Origin: COE1 sp964445375
GTDB lineage: Bacteria; Bacillota; Clostridia; Lachnospirales; Lachnospiraceae
Direction: 5' to 3'
DNA: 10,211 nt
NCBI GenBank assembly: GCA_964445375.1
Contig: CAYUKO010000135.1
Location: 1 to 10,211 of the forward strand
A program made the position numbers and the translations under genes. Of the stretch, positions 1 through 6,734 are shown in pieces. Position 1 is the stretch's first letter, and the number at the start of each line of letters is the position of its first letter. The notes under the pieces were generated by a model that was not told the DNA's origin, did not search any database, and worked only from the letters and a program-made list of their open reading frames with translations.

Positions 1-1159
1 TCATGATCCAGAAGATTGCATTAACTGGAGCATCAATCTTATCTACACGGTTTGGAGACCATAACTTAGACTTGATTGCACGTCCGTTACCATTTCTGAT
101 ATCTTCTGTTACTAACTGAATCTTTCCGTCCTCATCCATTGTACAAGAACAGTTCTGAGCTGATAATAAGTACTCATTATCTGGACATCCTGTAGGATAA
201 TCAGATGTCTTATCGAAGTATGTTGGCTCTAATGCGATAGATGCACATGTATCTGTGTTGATGATGAATGCGTCATCATGAAGAACCTTGATTTCATACT
301 TTCCGCCATGCTTAGCATGTGTAAGTGTAGACTTACCAGATCCTGATAAACCATATACAGATGCAACATACTTAGAACCATCAGCTAAGATGTATTCCTT
401 CTGTCCACCGTGGCAAGCTGCATAACCATTTCTGTTAGCAAGTGCCCATGCCATTGTAAGTGTACCCTTCTTATGCTCACCGAAGTACTTCATACCAAGG
501 ATAGCTGCACAGTTTGCATTTGTATCAAAATAGCAAAGTGTTAAAGGATCGCTTAAGCAGCTGTAATCTACGTCTGGTGCTTCGTGAGGAGCCCACTGAG
601 GATCAGAGAAGATGTAGATATCTGGTTCGTTTCCGTTTCCAACTGGAGTAGAATTCTTGTACATCTTTACATATTCATCTGACATATACTGGAAGTTAAT
701 CATCCAGTTGTAAAGTAAGTTCTCTTCTCCTTCTGGAATAAGAAGGTGAGCCTTTACCATGAATTCTGGATCAAGACCAACGAAACACTCTGCATGATAC
801 ATTGTCTTCCATCTTGTCTCATAAATTGCATCCATAACTACTTTATCAAGCTTAGCTTCATCAACACCTGGTTCGCCTTTGATACGACGAGCTGCTGCGT
901 AACGACCTGTAACTGCACCATCGTTGAATAATAAAACCTTTGCGTCTCTCTCAAGACCAAAAGTTTCACCATCTTTAATAGGCATATCTGTTACAACAGT
1001 TCCTGGTGAATTCTTAGCTAATTCATAAGCTTCCTTTAAGGTGTTAACCTTAACTACGTTATTTCCATAGAAAGCTGCTTCGATGATAGAACGAGTCTTA
1101 GAAAATCCTACCTTGCCAGCACCAATCTCAGAAATTGGATAATACGCTTTTGTTGACAT
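1..1159 (-). CDS. pckA: ATP-dependent phosphoenolpyruvate carboxykinase, N-terminal part (cut by left window edge)
   Basis: This enzyme interconverts oxaloacetate + ATP and PEP + CO2 + ADP in the cytoplasm; in anaerobic gut Clostridia it often runs toward oxaloacetate. The frame is open from ATG at 1157-1159 to the window edge, giving 386 complete codons. Visible landmarks are TGR near residues 84-86, a GEHKKG segment (about 227-232, matching GEMKKG of the family), the P-loop GLSGSGKST at 270-278, and an HDDAF segment at 294-298 in the place of the family's kinase-2/metal site (usually GDDEHGW). TGR is followed by YAAARR rather than the usual SPKDK, so this is a divergent clostridial form. 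The start is supported by AAGGAGGA six bases upstream. It has its own promoter, so it need not be cotranscribed with pepP. The C-terminal half is not visible. Family assignment is fairly secure; exact substrate use was not tested. Confidence 0.85.
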   Translation of the reverse strand, partial: MSTKAYYPISEIGAGKVGFSKTRSIIEAAFYGNNVVKVNTLKEAYELAKNSPGTVVTDMPIKDGETFGLERDAKVLLFNDGAVTGRYAAARRIKGEPGVDEAKLDKVVMDAIYETRWKTMYHAECFVGLDPEFMVKAHLLIPEGEENLLYNWMINFQYMSDEYVKMYKNSTPVGNGNEPDIYIFSDPQWAPHEAPDVDYSCLSDPLTLCYFDTNANCAAILGMKYFGEHKKGTLTMAWALANRNGYAACHGGQKEYILADGSKYVASVYGLSGSGKSTLTHAKHGGKYEIKVLHDDAFIINTDTCASIALEPTYFDKTSDYPTGCPDNEYLLSAQNCSCTMDEDGKIQLVTEDIRNGNGRAIKSKLWSPNRVDKIDAPVNAIFWIM

Positions 1160-1165
1160 ATTAAA

Positions 1166-1173
1166 TCCTCCTT
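1166..1173 (-). promoter_or_regulatory. ribosome binding site of pckA
   Basis: Minus-strand AAGGAGGA lies six bases before ATG 1159. It is near-perfectly complementary to the 16S rRNA 3' end and fixes the pckA start. Confidence 0.85.
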
Positions 1174-1197
1174 AGAAAATAAATTAAATGTATTACA

Positions 1198-1218
1198 AAC
1201 CACTGAAATAGAGTGGTT
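1198..1218 (-). repeat. hairpin in pckA leader
   Basis: A perfect 7-bp inverted repeat (AACCACT / AGTGGTT) with a 7-base loop lies between the pckA promoter and its ribosome binding site. No T-run follows it, so it does not look like a terminator. It could affect mRNA stability or be a protein-binding site. No function is shown by the sequence. Confidence 0.4.
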
Positions 1219-1257
1219 ATGAGCAGTGTATACAAAAACATCCGCACATTTGCTAAC

Positions 1258-1286
1258 ATTATCTCAAACCTTTTGTGAAAAGTCAA
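1258..1286 (-). promoter_or_regulatory. sigma-A type promoter of pckA
   Basis: On the minus strand, TTGACT (1281-1286) is separated by exactly 17 bases from GATAAT (1258-1263). Transcription would begin near 1250 and give a leader of about 90 bases before the pckA ATG. Confidence 0.75.
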
Positions 1287-1307
1287 TAAAATATGCATAA
1301 ACTTGTT

Positions 1308-1363
1308 TAAGAACGCAATCTCGTCTGATATCTCATACACAATGTTGTGCTACAGCGTTCTTA
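1308..1363. repeat. long-range inverted repeat between pepP and pckA
   Basis: A 9-bp perfect inverted repeat (TAAGAACGC at 1308-1316, GCGTTCTTA at 1355-1363) encloses 38 bases that hold a smaller CACAA/TTGTG inverted repeat (1338-1349). It starts two bases after the pepP stop codon and ends before the pckA promoter. It may be a weak terminator or 3'-end stabiliser for the pepP transcript, but there is no clean U-tract. It could also be a site near the pckA promoter. Confidence 0.4.
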
Positions 1364-1365
1364 TG

Positions 1366-3159
1366 CTACACAGACCTTGTTGCCTTTTTCAGCATCTCTT
1401 TTTCCTCTCCTTCGAAGAAAGGTTCCAGTCGCTGATAAACCTCTGCATGATATGCATTCAACTTACGTACATCCGAAGGCTCCATATACTGTGTATCAAT
1501 CGCATCCAGATCAATCGGCACAAAGGTTAGATGACGGAAGCCCATAAACTGTCCATCCCCATTCTTTGTTTCCTTTACAATCTCCAGAATATTCTCTGTT
1601 CTGATGCCATGACTTCCTTCTATATATACACCTGGTTCATCCGATACAATCATGCCCTCTTCCAGTATGGCTTCCTTCACGCCCGGATTAAAACGCCATC
1701 TGATATTCTGTGGTCCTTCATGTACATTTAAAATATAACCTATACCATGACCTGTTCCACATTTATAATCAATATAACATTCCCACAACGGCTCACGCGC
1801 CATAATGTCCACATTCTTACCTGTGCATCCATATAAGAACTTCGTATCCGCAAGACGAAGCATTCCACTTGCAACCTTCGAAAAATGCTTCTTCATTTCC
1901 TCTGTCACATTTCCAAGCGCAATTGTTCTTGTCACATCCGTTGTTCCTCCAATGTACTGTCCACCGGAATCTACCAGATAAAGACCATCTGCATCAATAT
2001 CCTTTTTATCCTCTTTTGTCGCACTGTAATGCATCATTGCAGCATTTTCCTTGAACGCACTAATTGTCGGAAATGACAGATCGAGGAACCCGTCAATCTC
2101 ACTTCTCATCTCGTCAAGTTTCATAGCAACACTGTATTCATCCATTGGTTGTTTTCCCGCATTCTTCTTCATCCAGAATAAGAATTTTGTCAGAACCACA
2201 CTGTCAAGAAGATAATACTTTCTGAGATTCTCCAACTCTACCGGATTCTTGATTGCCTTTAACAGCGCAGTTGGATTCTCTCTATCCAGTATTTCACCAC
2301 GCTTGTCTAACACCTTGAACAACAGATAATTAATGTCATTGCATGCGCACATTACCTTTCCATCAAGCTTACATTGTTCCAGGAAATCAACAATTTCTGA
2401 ATAATCCTTAACCTGAATCTGATATTTTTCAAAATGCGCCTTTGCTTCCTCTGTCAAAGCCTTGCCTTGCACGAAAATGACAGCAGTCTGCTCTGATAGA
2501 AAAGTATATGCTAATGCTACCGGATTACATTCTATATCATTTGCCCTGATATTATAAAGCCACATAATATCATCCAGCTTTGTTATCAGCAAATGGGATG
2601 CCTTTTCCTTCTTCATAACAGCTCTCACATCGGCAAGCTTTTGCGCTACTGTCTTGCCACACTGTTCTTCCGGTACTACCCAGATATCACTTGCTGGCAT
2701 ATCCGGTCTACCTTCCCAGAGAGAATCTGCCAAATCTTTATTGTATACAAAGGTGACACTTCTGTCACTAAGTGTTTTTTCCAGTTTTCTTCCAAATGAA
2801 GCGTCAATCACTCTTCCATCAAATCCTACCGTCTGCCCAGCCTTCACATGCTGATTCAGATATTCTTCAATGGTAGGAACACCTTCCTCTGCTATACGAT
2901 AAAGAACAATTCCTGAGCCTTTCAGTTCCTTCTCAGCCTGCACAAAATATCTTCCATCTGTCCACAGACCAGTCTCTTCCTGACTGATTACCAAGGTACC
3001 ATTCGAGCCGGTAAATCCGGAAAGAAATTCTCTTACTTTAAAATATTCATTCACGTACTCCGAATTATGAAAATCCGCTGTCGGAACCAGATAAAAATCT
3101 ACTCCTGCCTGCTTTAGGATTTTCTTCATTTCATTGATTCTATCCACTATCTTAGCCAT
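1366..3159 (-). CDS. pepP: Xaa-Pro aminopeptidase (aminopeptidase P), long three-domain form, M24B
   Basis: This cytoplasmic dinuclear-metal peptidase removes an N-terminal residue from peptides with proline in second position. From ATG 3157-3159 it has 597 residues: two creatinase-type N-terminal domains (about 1-300), the pita-bread M24 domain (about 305-540) and a short C-terminal extension. This is the size of eukaryotic cytosolic APP1 rather than the roughly 440-residue E. coli PepP. All five metal ligands are visible: D397 (DSGGQY), D408 (TTDVTRT), H471 (GTGHGIG), E508 (DEPGVY) and E522 (RTENIL). The catalytic-type H377 (MMHY) lies 20 residues before the first ligand. The frame stays open a further 22 codons upstream, but that part runs inside deoC. 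The chosen ATG has AAAGGA seven bases upstream and lies one base after the deoC stop, implying translational coupling. It is intact and expected to be active. Confidence 0.93.
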   Translation of the reverse strand: MAKIVDRINEMKKILKQAGVDFYLVPTADFHNSEYVNEYFKVREFLSGFTGSNGTLVISQEETGLWTDGRYFVQAEKELKGSGIVLYRIAEEGVPTIEEYLNQHVKAGQTVGFDGRVIDASFGRKLEKTLSDRSVTFVYNKDLADSLWEGRPDMPASDIWVVPEEQCGKTVAQKLADVRAVMKKEKASHLLITKLDDIMWLYNIRANDIECNPVALAYTFLSEQTAVIFVQGKALTEEAKAHFEKYQIQVKDYSEIVDFLEQCKLDGKVMCACNDINYLLFKVLDKRGEILDRENPTALLKAIKNPVELENLRKYYLLDSVVLTKFLFWMKKNAGKQPMDEYSVAMKLDEMRSEIDGFLDLSFPTISAFKENAAMMHYSATKEDKKDIDADGLYLVDSGGQYIGGTTDVTRTIALGNVTEEMKKHFSKVASGMLRLADTKFLYGCTGKNVDIMAREPLWECYIDYKCGTGHGIGYILNVHEGPQNIRWRFNPGVKEAILEEGMIVSDEPGVYIEGSHGIRTENILEIVKETKNGDGQFMGFRHLTFVPIDLDAIDTQYMEPSDVRKLNAYHAEVYQRLEPFFEGEEKEMLKKATRSV

Positions 3160-3160
3160 A

Positions 3161-3826
3161 TTAGTATCCTTTCGCCTCGCTTCCCTGCAACATACCAACC
3201 GCAGAAGAAGTACCGATTCTGTCACAGCCTTCTTCTAAGAACATAATCAAATCATCCTTGGTCTTAACACCACCGGCAGCCTTCATCTTCACATCAGGAC
3301 CGATATATTTCTTAAATAATCTGATATCCTCGATGGTTGCACCACCTGTACCAAAGCCCGTTGAGGTCTTAATATAATCTGCTCCTGCATTCGTAACAGC
3401 CTTGCACATAGCAATCTTTTCTTCCTCCGTCAAAAAGCAAGTCTCGATAATAACCTTTAAAATGTGAGTTCCACATGCGGCCTTTAAAGTCTTAATCTCT
3501 TCTTCCACCTTATCGAATGCACCATTCTTAACATCCGAAATATTCACTACCATATCGATTTCATTGCATCCATCCGCCAAAGCCTGCTCAACCTCAGCAA
3601 TCTTTGCAGCTGTCACACTATAACCAAGTGGAAAACCTACCACTGTGCATATATTAATACTGTCCCCGTATTGATCATGAACCCTCTTAATATATGCTGG
3701 TGGAATACAAACAGAAGCTGTCTGATACTTTATAGCCTCATCACAAAGCTTTTCAATATCCTCCCATTTTGCAAATGGTTTTAACTGCGTATGATCGATG
3801 TGCCGTAAGATTTCCTGATCTGTCAT
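3161..3826 (-). CDS. deoC: deoxyribose-phosphate aldolase
   Basis: DeoC splits 2-deoxyribose 5-phosphate into glyceraldehyde 3-phosphate and acetaldehyde, the last step of deoxynucleoside breakdown. The 221-residue protein is a class I aldolase TIM barrel of normal length. D91 (EIDMVVN), the Schiff-base lysine K153 (YIKTSTGFGT) and the second active-site lysine K182 (MKAAGGV) are all present. ATG 3824-3826 is preceded by a strong AAGGGGAT. The gene follows a small membrane protein gene after 16 bases and is followed by pepP one base after its stop, so the three are almost certainly one operon. The usual deo partners (deoxynucleoside phosphorylase, phosphopentomutase, cytidine deaminase) are not in this window. 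The enzyme is complete. Confidence 0.95.
   Translation of the reverse strand: MTDQEILRHIDHTQLKPFAKWEDIEKLCDEAIKYQTASVCIPPAYIKRVHDQYGDSINICTVVGFPLGYSVTAAKIAEVEQALADGCNEIDMVVNISDVKNGAFDKVEEEIKTLKAACGTHILKVIIETCFLTEEEKIAMCKAVTNAGADYIKTSTGFGTGGATIEDIRLFKKYIGPDVKMKAAGGVKTKDDLIMFLEEGCDRIGTSSAVGMLQGSEAKGY
3167..3172 (-). promoter_or_regulatory. ribosome binding site that decides the pepP start
   Basis: Minus-strand AAAGGA overlaps the last codons of deoC and sits seven bases before ATG 3159. This places the pepP start here rather than at the upstream in-frame codon within deoC. Confidence 0.7.
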
Positions 3827-3842
3827 TTTTTAATCCCCTTTC

Positions 3843-4217
3843 TTATTTCTTTTTATTTTTCTTAGGCTTATCTTCTACTCCAACTAAGTATTTTCTCTGC
3901 GCTTTCAACAAAAACATTCCATAAAAAATCAATACAATAAGAACCACAAGTGTCATTATGGTGTCAACCAATGGATACAATATAAATATTTCCAGTGCTC
4001 CTACCAGCCCCGCTACCAAAAGCATAATCCCAGTTCCCATCGTAAATGGAAATGTATTCTTCATAAAGCCCTCCGGATCTTTTGCCCTGTCAATGGGAAA
4101 TCCCTTTCCAACAAGCATCTCCGGTATCTTGTGCGTTGTTTTCATCTGTATTGCCCAATAAGCCATATAAACTCCGCATGCCATAATGAGTAATTTCAAA
4201 ATCATATTAAAATCCAT
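3843..4217 (-). CDS. small three-helix membrane protein of unknown function
   Basis: I do not recognise this 124-residue protein. Three hydrophobic segments are visible: about 5-24, 57-79 and 83-104. Between the first two lies a polar loop of about 30 residues (IPEMLVGKGFPIDRAKDPEG region), and the tail is very lysine-rich (KPKKNKKK), suggesting a cytoplasmic C-terminus. There is no cleavable signal peptide. ATG 4215-4217 follows AAAAGGGG nine bases upstream; an ATG five bases further upstream is in another frame and stops after six codons. It is the first gene of the unit with deoC and pepP, only 16 bases before deoC. That arrangement could hint at nucleoside or peptide metabolism at the membrane, but no family motif supports a specific role. 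It is probably genuine, given the good ribosome binding site and operon spacing. Confidence 0.75.
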   Translation of the reverse strand: MDFNMILKLLIMACGVYMAYWAIQMKTTHKIPEMLVGKGFPIDRAKDPEGFMKNTFPFTMGTGIMLLVAGLVGALEIFILYPLVDTIMTLVVLIVLIFYGMFLLKAQRKYLVGVEDKPKKNKKK

Positions 4218-4237
4218 ACCATATAACCCCTTTTCCT

Positions 4238-4288
4238 ATTTTCCACTGCGTCAGTGGCGCTTTTGCGACATTTTCCACTGCTTCAGTG
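4238..4288 (-). repeat. two tandem palindromic repeats upstream of the deoC operon
   Basis: Two 19-base copies differing at one position lie 32 bases apart (4238-4256 and 4270-4288). Each contains an inverted repeat with a 3-base loop: CCACTG/CAGTGG at 4243-4257 (6 bp) and CACTG/CAGTG at 4276-4288 (5 bp). On the minus strand each palindrome is followed by GGAAAAT. Between them is a small CGC/GCG hairpin. They lie between the thrC terminator and the ribosome binding site of the membrane protein gene. They may be a paired operator or structured leader RNA. No canonical -35/-10 pair was found here. Confidence 0.6.
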
Positions 4289-4295
4289 TGTGCAT

Positions 4296-4340
4296 AAAAA
4301 ACAAGAGAAAATGACGCAGTAACACTACATCATTCCCTCC
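4296..4340 (-). terminator. intrinsic terminator of thrC
   Basis: On the minus strand a 17-bp stem (arms 4324-4340 and 4304-4320, including several G-U pairs) with a 3-base loop is followed directly by TGTTTTTT. It starts 17 bases after the thrC stop codon and should separate thrC from the downstream membrane protein-deoC-pepP unit. Confidence 0.8.
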
Positions 4341-4357
4341 CATTTTCTTACTTATAA

Positions 4358-5845
4358 TTAGATGCCAAGAAACTTCATGACAACTGACTTCATATCTTCC
4401 TTATCACATACCGTATCATGTAATACTGGTGCTGTTCTAATCTCATCGATTGCCTTTGGAACATTTACATTAGCAATCTTAGAAAGTTCATCAACTAACT
4501 CGAAATCTGTCATGGAATCATACTTCATATCGATTGCATCCATAACGCTTCTTGTGAACTTGAAAGGACTTGCTGTAGAAGCTACTACTACCTTTGCATC
4601 ATCCTTTGTTGCTTCCTGATATTTATGTAATACAGTTGCAGCAACTGCTGTATGTGTATCAATCACATAACCAGTCTTCTCATATAAATTCTTAATGGTT
4701 TCTGCTGTTTCCTTCTCAGAAGCATAGTTCCCATAGAAATCTGTCATATTAGCCTTCATATCAGCAGTAATCTCATACTTACCATCTCTTGATAAAGACT
4801 TCATGAATGCTGCATTCTTCTCTGCATCACAGCCTGCTGTCAAATAAATAAGTCTTTCCAGATTGCTTGAAATCAAAATATCCATAGAAGGAGAGCTTGT
4901 TAATACAAATTCTCTGTTTCTATCATAGATACCAGTTTCGAAGAAATCATATAATACCTTATTCTCATTTGATGCACAGATAAGCTTTGCAATTGGAATA
5001 CCCATGTTCTTTGCAAAATATGCAGCAAGGATGTTTCCGAAATTGCCGGTAGGAACAACAACGTTAATCTTCTCGCCCTTCTCTACCTTGCCTTCCTTTA
5101 ATAACTGCGCATAAGAATATACATAGTAAACAACCTGTGGAACAAGTCTTCCGATATTAATTGAGTTTGCAGATGAGAACTGGAATCCTGCTTCATCCAT
5201 CTGTGCTGCTAATTCCTTATCTCCAAATAACTGCTTAACACCTGTCTGAGCATCATCAAAATTACCTGTGATACCAACAACAAAAGTATTGTCACCCTTC
5301 TGAGTAACCATCTGCTTCTCCTGAATAGGGCTTACACCGTTCTTTGGATAGAAAACGATAATCTTTGTTCCCTTAACATCAGCAAATCCTGCAAGTGCAG
5401 CCTTTCCTGTATCACCACTTGTAGCTGTTAAGATTACGATTTCATTCTTAACATTATTCTTCTTAGCAGATGTAATTAATAAATGTGGCAGAATAGATAA
5501 TGCCATATCCTTAAATGCGATGGTAGCTCCATGGAACAGCTCCAGATAATATGCGCCATCTGCTTCAACCAATGGTGCGATTACTTCTGTATCAAACTTG
5601 CTGTCATAAGCCTTATTAATACAATCCTTAAGTTCTTCCTCTGTAAAATCTGTCAGGAAAAGCTTCATTACTTCGTATGCAGTTTCCTGATATGTCATAT
5701 TAGAAAGCTCCTCAAGAGTCTTATCAAGACGAGGCACTGATTCCGGTACAAATAAACCACCATCATCAGCAAGTCCCTTTAAAATAGCCTGGGAAGCCTT
5801 TACAGTTTCATTTTTACTTCTTGTGCTTCTGTAAAATAAATCCAT
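4358..5845 (-). CDS. thrC: threonine synthase
   Basis: ThrC converts O-phosphohomoserine to L-threonine and phosphate using pyridoxal phosphate. The 495-residue protein matches the full-length bacterial/fungal-type (longer) class. The N-terminal region begins with YRSTRS and GLADDGGLFVP. The PLP lysine is K112 in GATIAFKDMAL, followed by SGDTGKAA at 143-150 and the phosphate-binding PTGNFGN loop further on. The longest frame begins at GTG 5848, immediately followed by ATG 5845. The AGGAG upstream sits seven bases from the ATG and four from the GTG, so ATG is preferred. It has its own promoter and a strong terminator, so it is likely monocistronic. The leader is only about 40 bases, leaving no room for a T-box or riboswitch. 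It is complete, with no missing key residue. Confidence 0.95.
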   Translation of the reverse strand: MDLFYRSTRSKNETVKASQAILKGLADDGGLFVPESVPRLDKTLEELSNMTYQETAYEVMKLFLTDFTEEELKDCINKAYDSKFDTEVIAPLVEADGAYYLELFHGATIAFKDMALSILPHLLITSAKKNNVKNEIVILTATSGDTGKAALAGFADVKGTKIIVFYPKNGVSPIQEKQMVTQKGDNTFVVGITGNFDDAQTGVKQLFGDKELAAQMDEAGFQFSSANSINIGRLVPQVVYYVYSYAQLLKEGKVEKGEKINVVVPTGNFGNILAAYFAKNMGIPIAKLICASNENKVLYDFFETGIYDRNREFVLTSSPSMDILISSNLERLIYLTAGCDAEKNAAFMKSLSRDGKYEITADMKANMTDFYGNYASEKETAETIKNLYEKTGYVIDTHTAVAATVLHKYQEATKDDAKVVVASTASPFKFTRSVMDAIDMKYDSMTDFELVDELSKIANVNVPKAIDEIRTAPVLHDTVCDKEDMKSVVMKFLGI

Positions 5846-5850
5846 CACAG

Positions 5851-5860
5851 TTCTCCTCTT
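5851..5860 (-). promoter_or_regulatory. ribosome binding site of thrC
   Basis: Minus-strand AAGAGGAGAA. Its distance to ATG 5845 is optimal, and shorter than usual to the GTG one codon upstream, so it decides the start. Confidence 0.75.
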
Positions 5861-5893
5861 TATTCAACATGAATAGTAATTGTTCAGTTCATA

Positions 5894-5922
5894 AGTATAG
5901 CATAGTATTTTTGACTCTGCAA
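5894..5922 (-). promoter_or_regulatory. extended -10 promoter of thrC
   Basis: On the minus strand, TTGCAG (5917-5922) and TATACT (5894-5899) are 17 bases apart. TGC directly before the -10 makes it an extended -10 element. Transcription would begin near 5887. Confidence 0.75.
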
Positions 5923-5953
5923 GCACGTTGTCAGTCGAAAAATAAAAATGAAA

Positions 5954-6556
5954 TCAAAAAAAGAAGTCATGTCCGCCGTGCGAAAACAAAAGTGTCAGAT
6001 TGTCGTCAAACCAGCGCACTTTTTCAGGATCTGCATACTGCCTTGCTACAAAATAAAGCGCACCATGAGAAACATCCTCACCAAGCAGCGCACTATACAC
6101 TACCTCTCTTGTCTCCTCTGATATCTTGACCGAATCAATCCGCCCATTTGATACCGGTGAAAACTGTGCTGACTGGGAATTTCTCTGATATACTACCTCT
6201 GTTACTGTATCAGGAAATGCCTCATCCTTCACCCTGTTGATTACTACATTAGCAACCAGAAGCTTTCCTGTCCTGTCCTCACAACCTGCTTCTGCTTCTA
6301 CGATCTTCATCAAACAGTCAATATCCCCTTGAGATACTTCAATCACATAATTTGGCTGCAACTTCTGAAACGTAATCTGGTGTTCTTCCGATATAATAGG
6401 CTTGTCCTCTATCGTTACCACCTTAGCCACTTCCTGTTGTTCTATCTTGATTGCTTCCTGCCCTTGCACCTCACTTGTCCGTGCAAACCATAACATTCCT
6501 GTACACAATACATTTACTACTAATAACAGAATGCATTTCTTCTGATACATAAGCAT
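5954..6556 (-). CDS. SleB/CwlJ-like cell wall hydrolase (Hydrolase_2 family)
   Basis: Members of this family act on peptidoglycan or spore cortex muramic-lactam sites as lytic transglycosylases or hydrolases. The 200-residue protein begins with a basic stretch and a hydrophobic segment (about 8-25), a signal peptide or membrane anchor. A polar linker follows (about 30-75), then the catalytic domain (about 78-200). E89 in IVEAEAGCED is at the family's catalytic Glu position. It is followed by LLVANVVINRV, QFSPVSNG and SHGALYF, with the HGGHDFF ending typical of the clostridial branch. There is no separate peptidoglycan-binding domain, unlike Bacillus SleB. The start at 6556 has AAAGGA six bases upstream. 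Only a poor sigma-A-like match was seen upstream, and no clear sporulation promoter. It may serve germination, sporulation or vegetative wall turnover; the sequence cannot decide. Confidence 0.85.
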   Translation of the reverse strand: MLMYQKKCILLLVVNVLCTGMLWFARTSEVQGQEAIKIEQQEVAKVVTIEDKPIISEEHQITFQKLQPNYVIEVSQGDIDCLMKIVEAEAGCEDRTGKLLVANVVINRVKDEAFPDTVTEVVYQRNSQSAQFSPVSNGRIDSVKISEETREVVYSALLGEDVSHGALYFVARQYADPEKVRWFDDNLTLLFSHGGHDFFF

Positions 6557-6620
6557 GTCTAATCCTTTCTGATATTAAAGTTCCTCTTACTAGTTTATTC
6601 AGACATGCCCCAAAAAATAC

Positions 6621-6647
6621 ATTACTGTTCACTCCGTCACCAGTAAT
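6621..6647. repeat. inverted repeat in the divergent intergenic region (possible operator)
   Basis: ATTACTG at 6621-6627 and CAGTAAT at 6641-6647 form a 7-bp perfect inverted repeat with 13 bases between. The arm centres are 20 bases apart, about two helical turns, which suits a dimeric DNA-binding protein. It lies between the divergent hydrolase and AP2-protein genes, just upstream of the latter's -35 element. Confidence 0.45.
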
Positions 6648-6665
6648 AGGACAAAATACAGCGAA

Positions 6666-6694
6666 TTGTTTTCTGCCCAACGATATGCTATGAT
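6666..6694 (+). promoter_or_regulatory. extended -10 promoter of the AP2-domain gene
   Basis: TTGTTT (6666-6671) and TATGAT (6689-6694) are 17 bases apart, with TGC before the -10. A TTG at 6666 would allow a longer reading frame in phase with the gene, but it is the -35 box itself, so that start is unlikely. Confidence 0.7.
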
Positions 6695-6718
6695 AAAAGA
6701 AGTTATTTATTTTGTTTT

Positions 6719-6726
6719 GGAAGGGG
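6719..6726 (+). promoter_or_regulatory. ribosome binding site of the AP2-domain gene
   Basis: GGAAGGGG lies eight bases before ATG 6735 and decides the start against the upstream in-frame TTG and ATG codons, which have no such signal. Confidence 0.75.
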
Positions 6727-6734
6727 AATTTATC

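Noticed and set aside
1303..1547. Overlapping plus-strand frames of 66-75 codons near the 3' end of pepP.
   Set aside because: They are antisense shadows of pepP and the intergenic repeat, with no ribosome binding site and no recognisable composition.
5849..5953. Possible T-box or riboswitch before thrC.
   Set aside because: The promoter lies at 5894-5922, leaving a leader of about 40 bases, too short for either, and no T-box or specifier structure is seen.
5821..6129. A 102-codon plus-strand frame opposite the thrC start and hydrolase end.
   Set aside because: It is antisense to two well-supported genes and the thrC promoter; the sequence shows no family features.
6471..6680. A 69-codon minus-strand frame overlapping the start of the SleB-like gene.
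   Set aside because: It runs through the divergent promoter region and out of frame into the hydrolase gene, which has the better start and a recognised domain.
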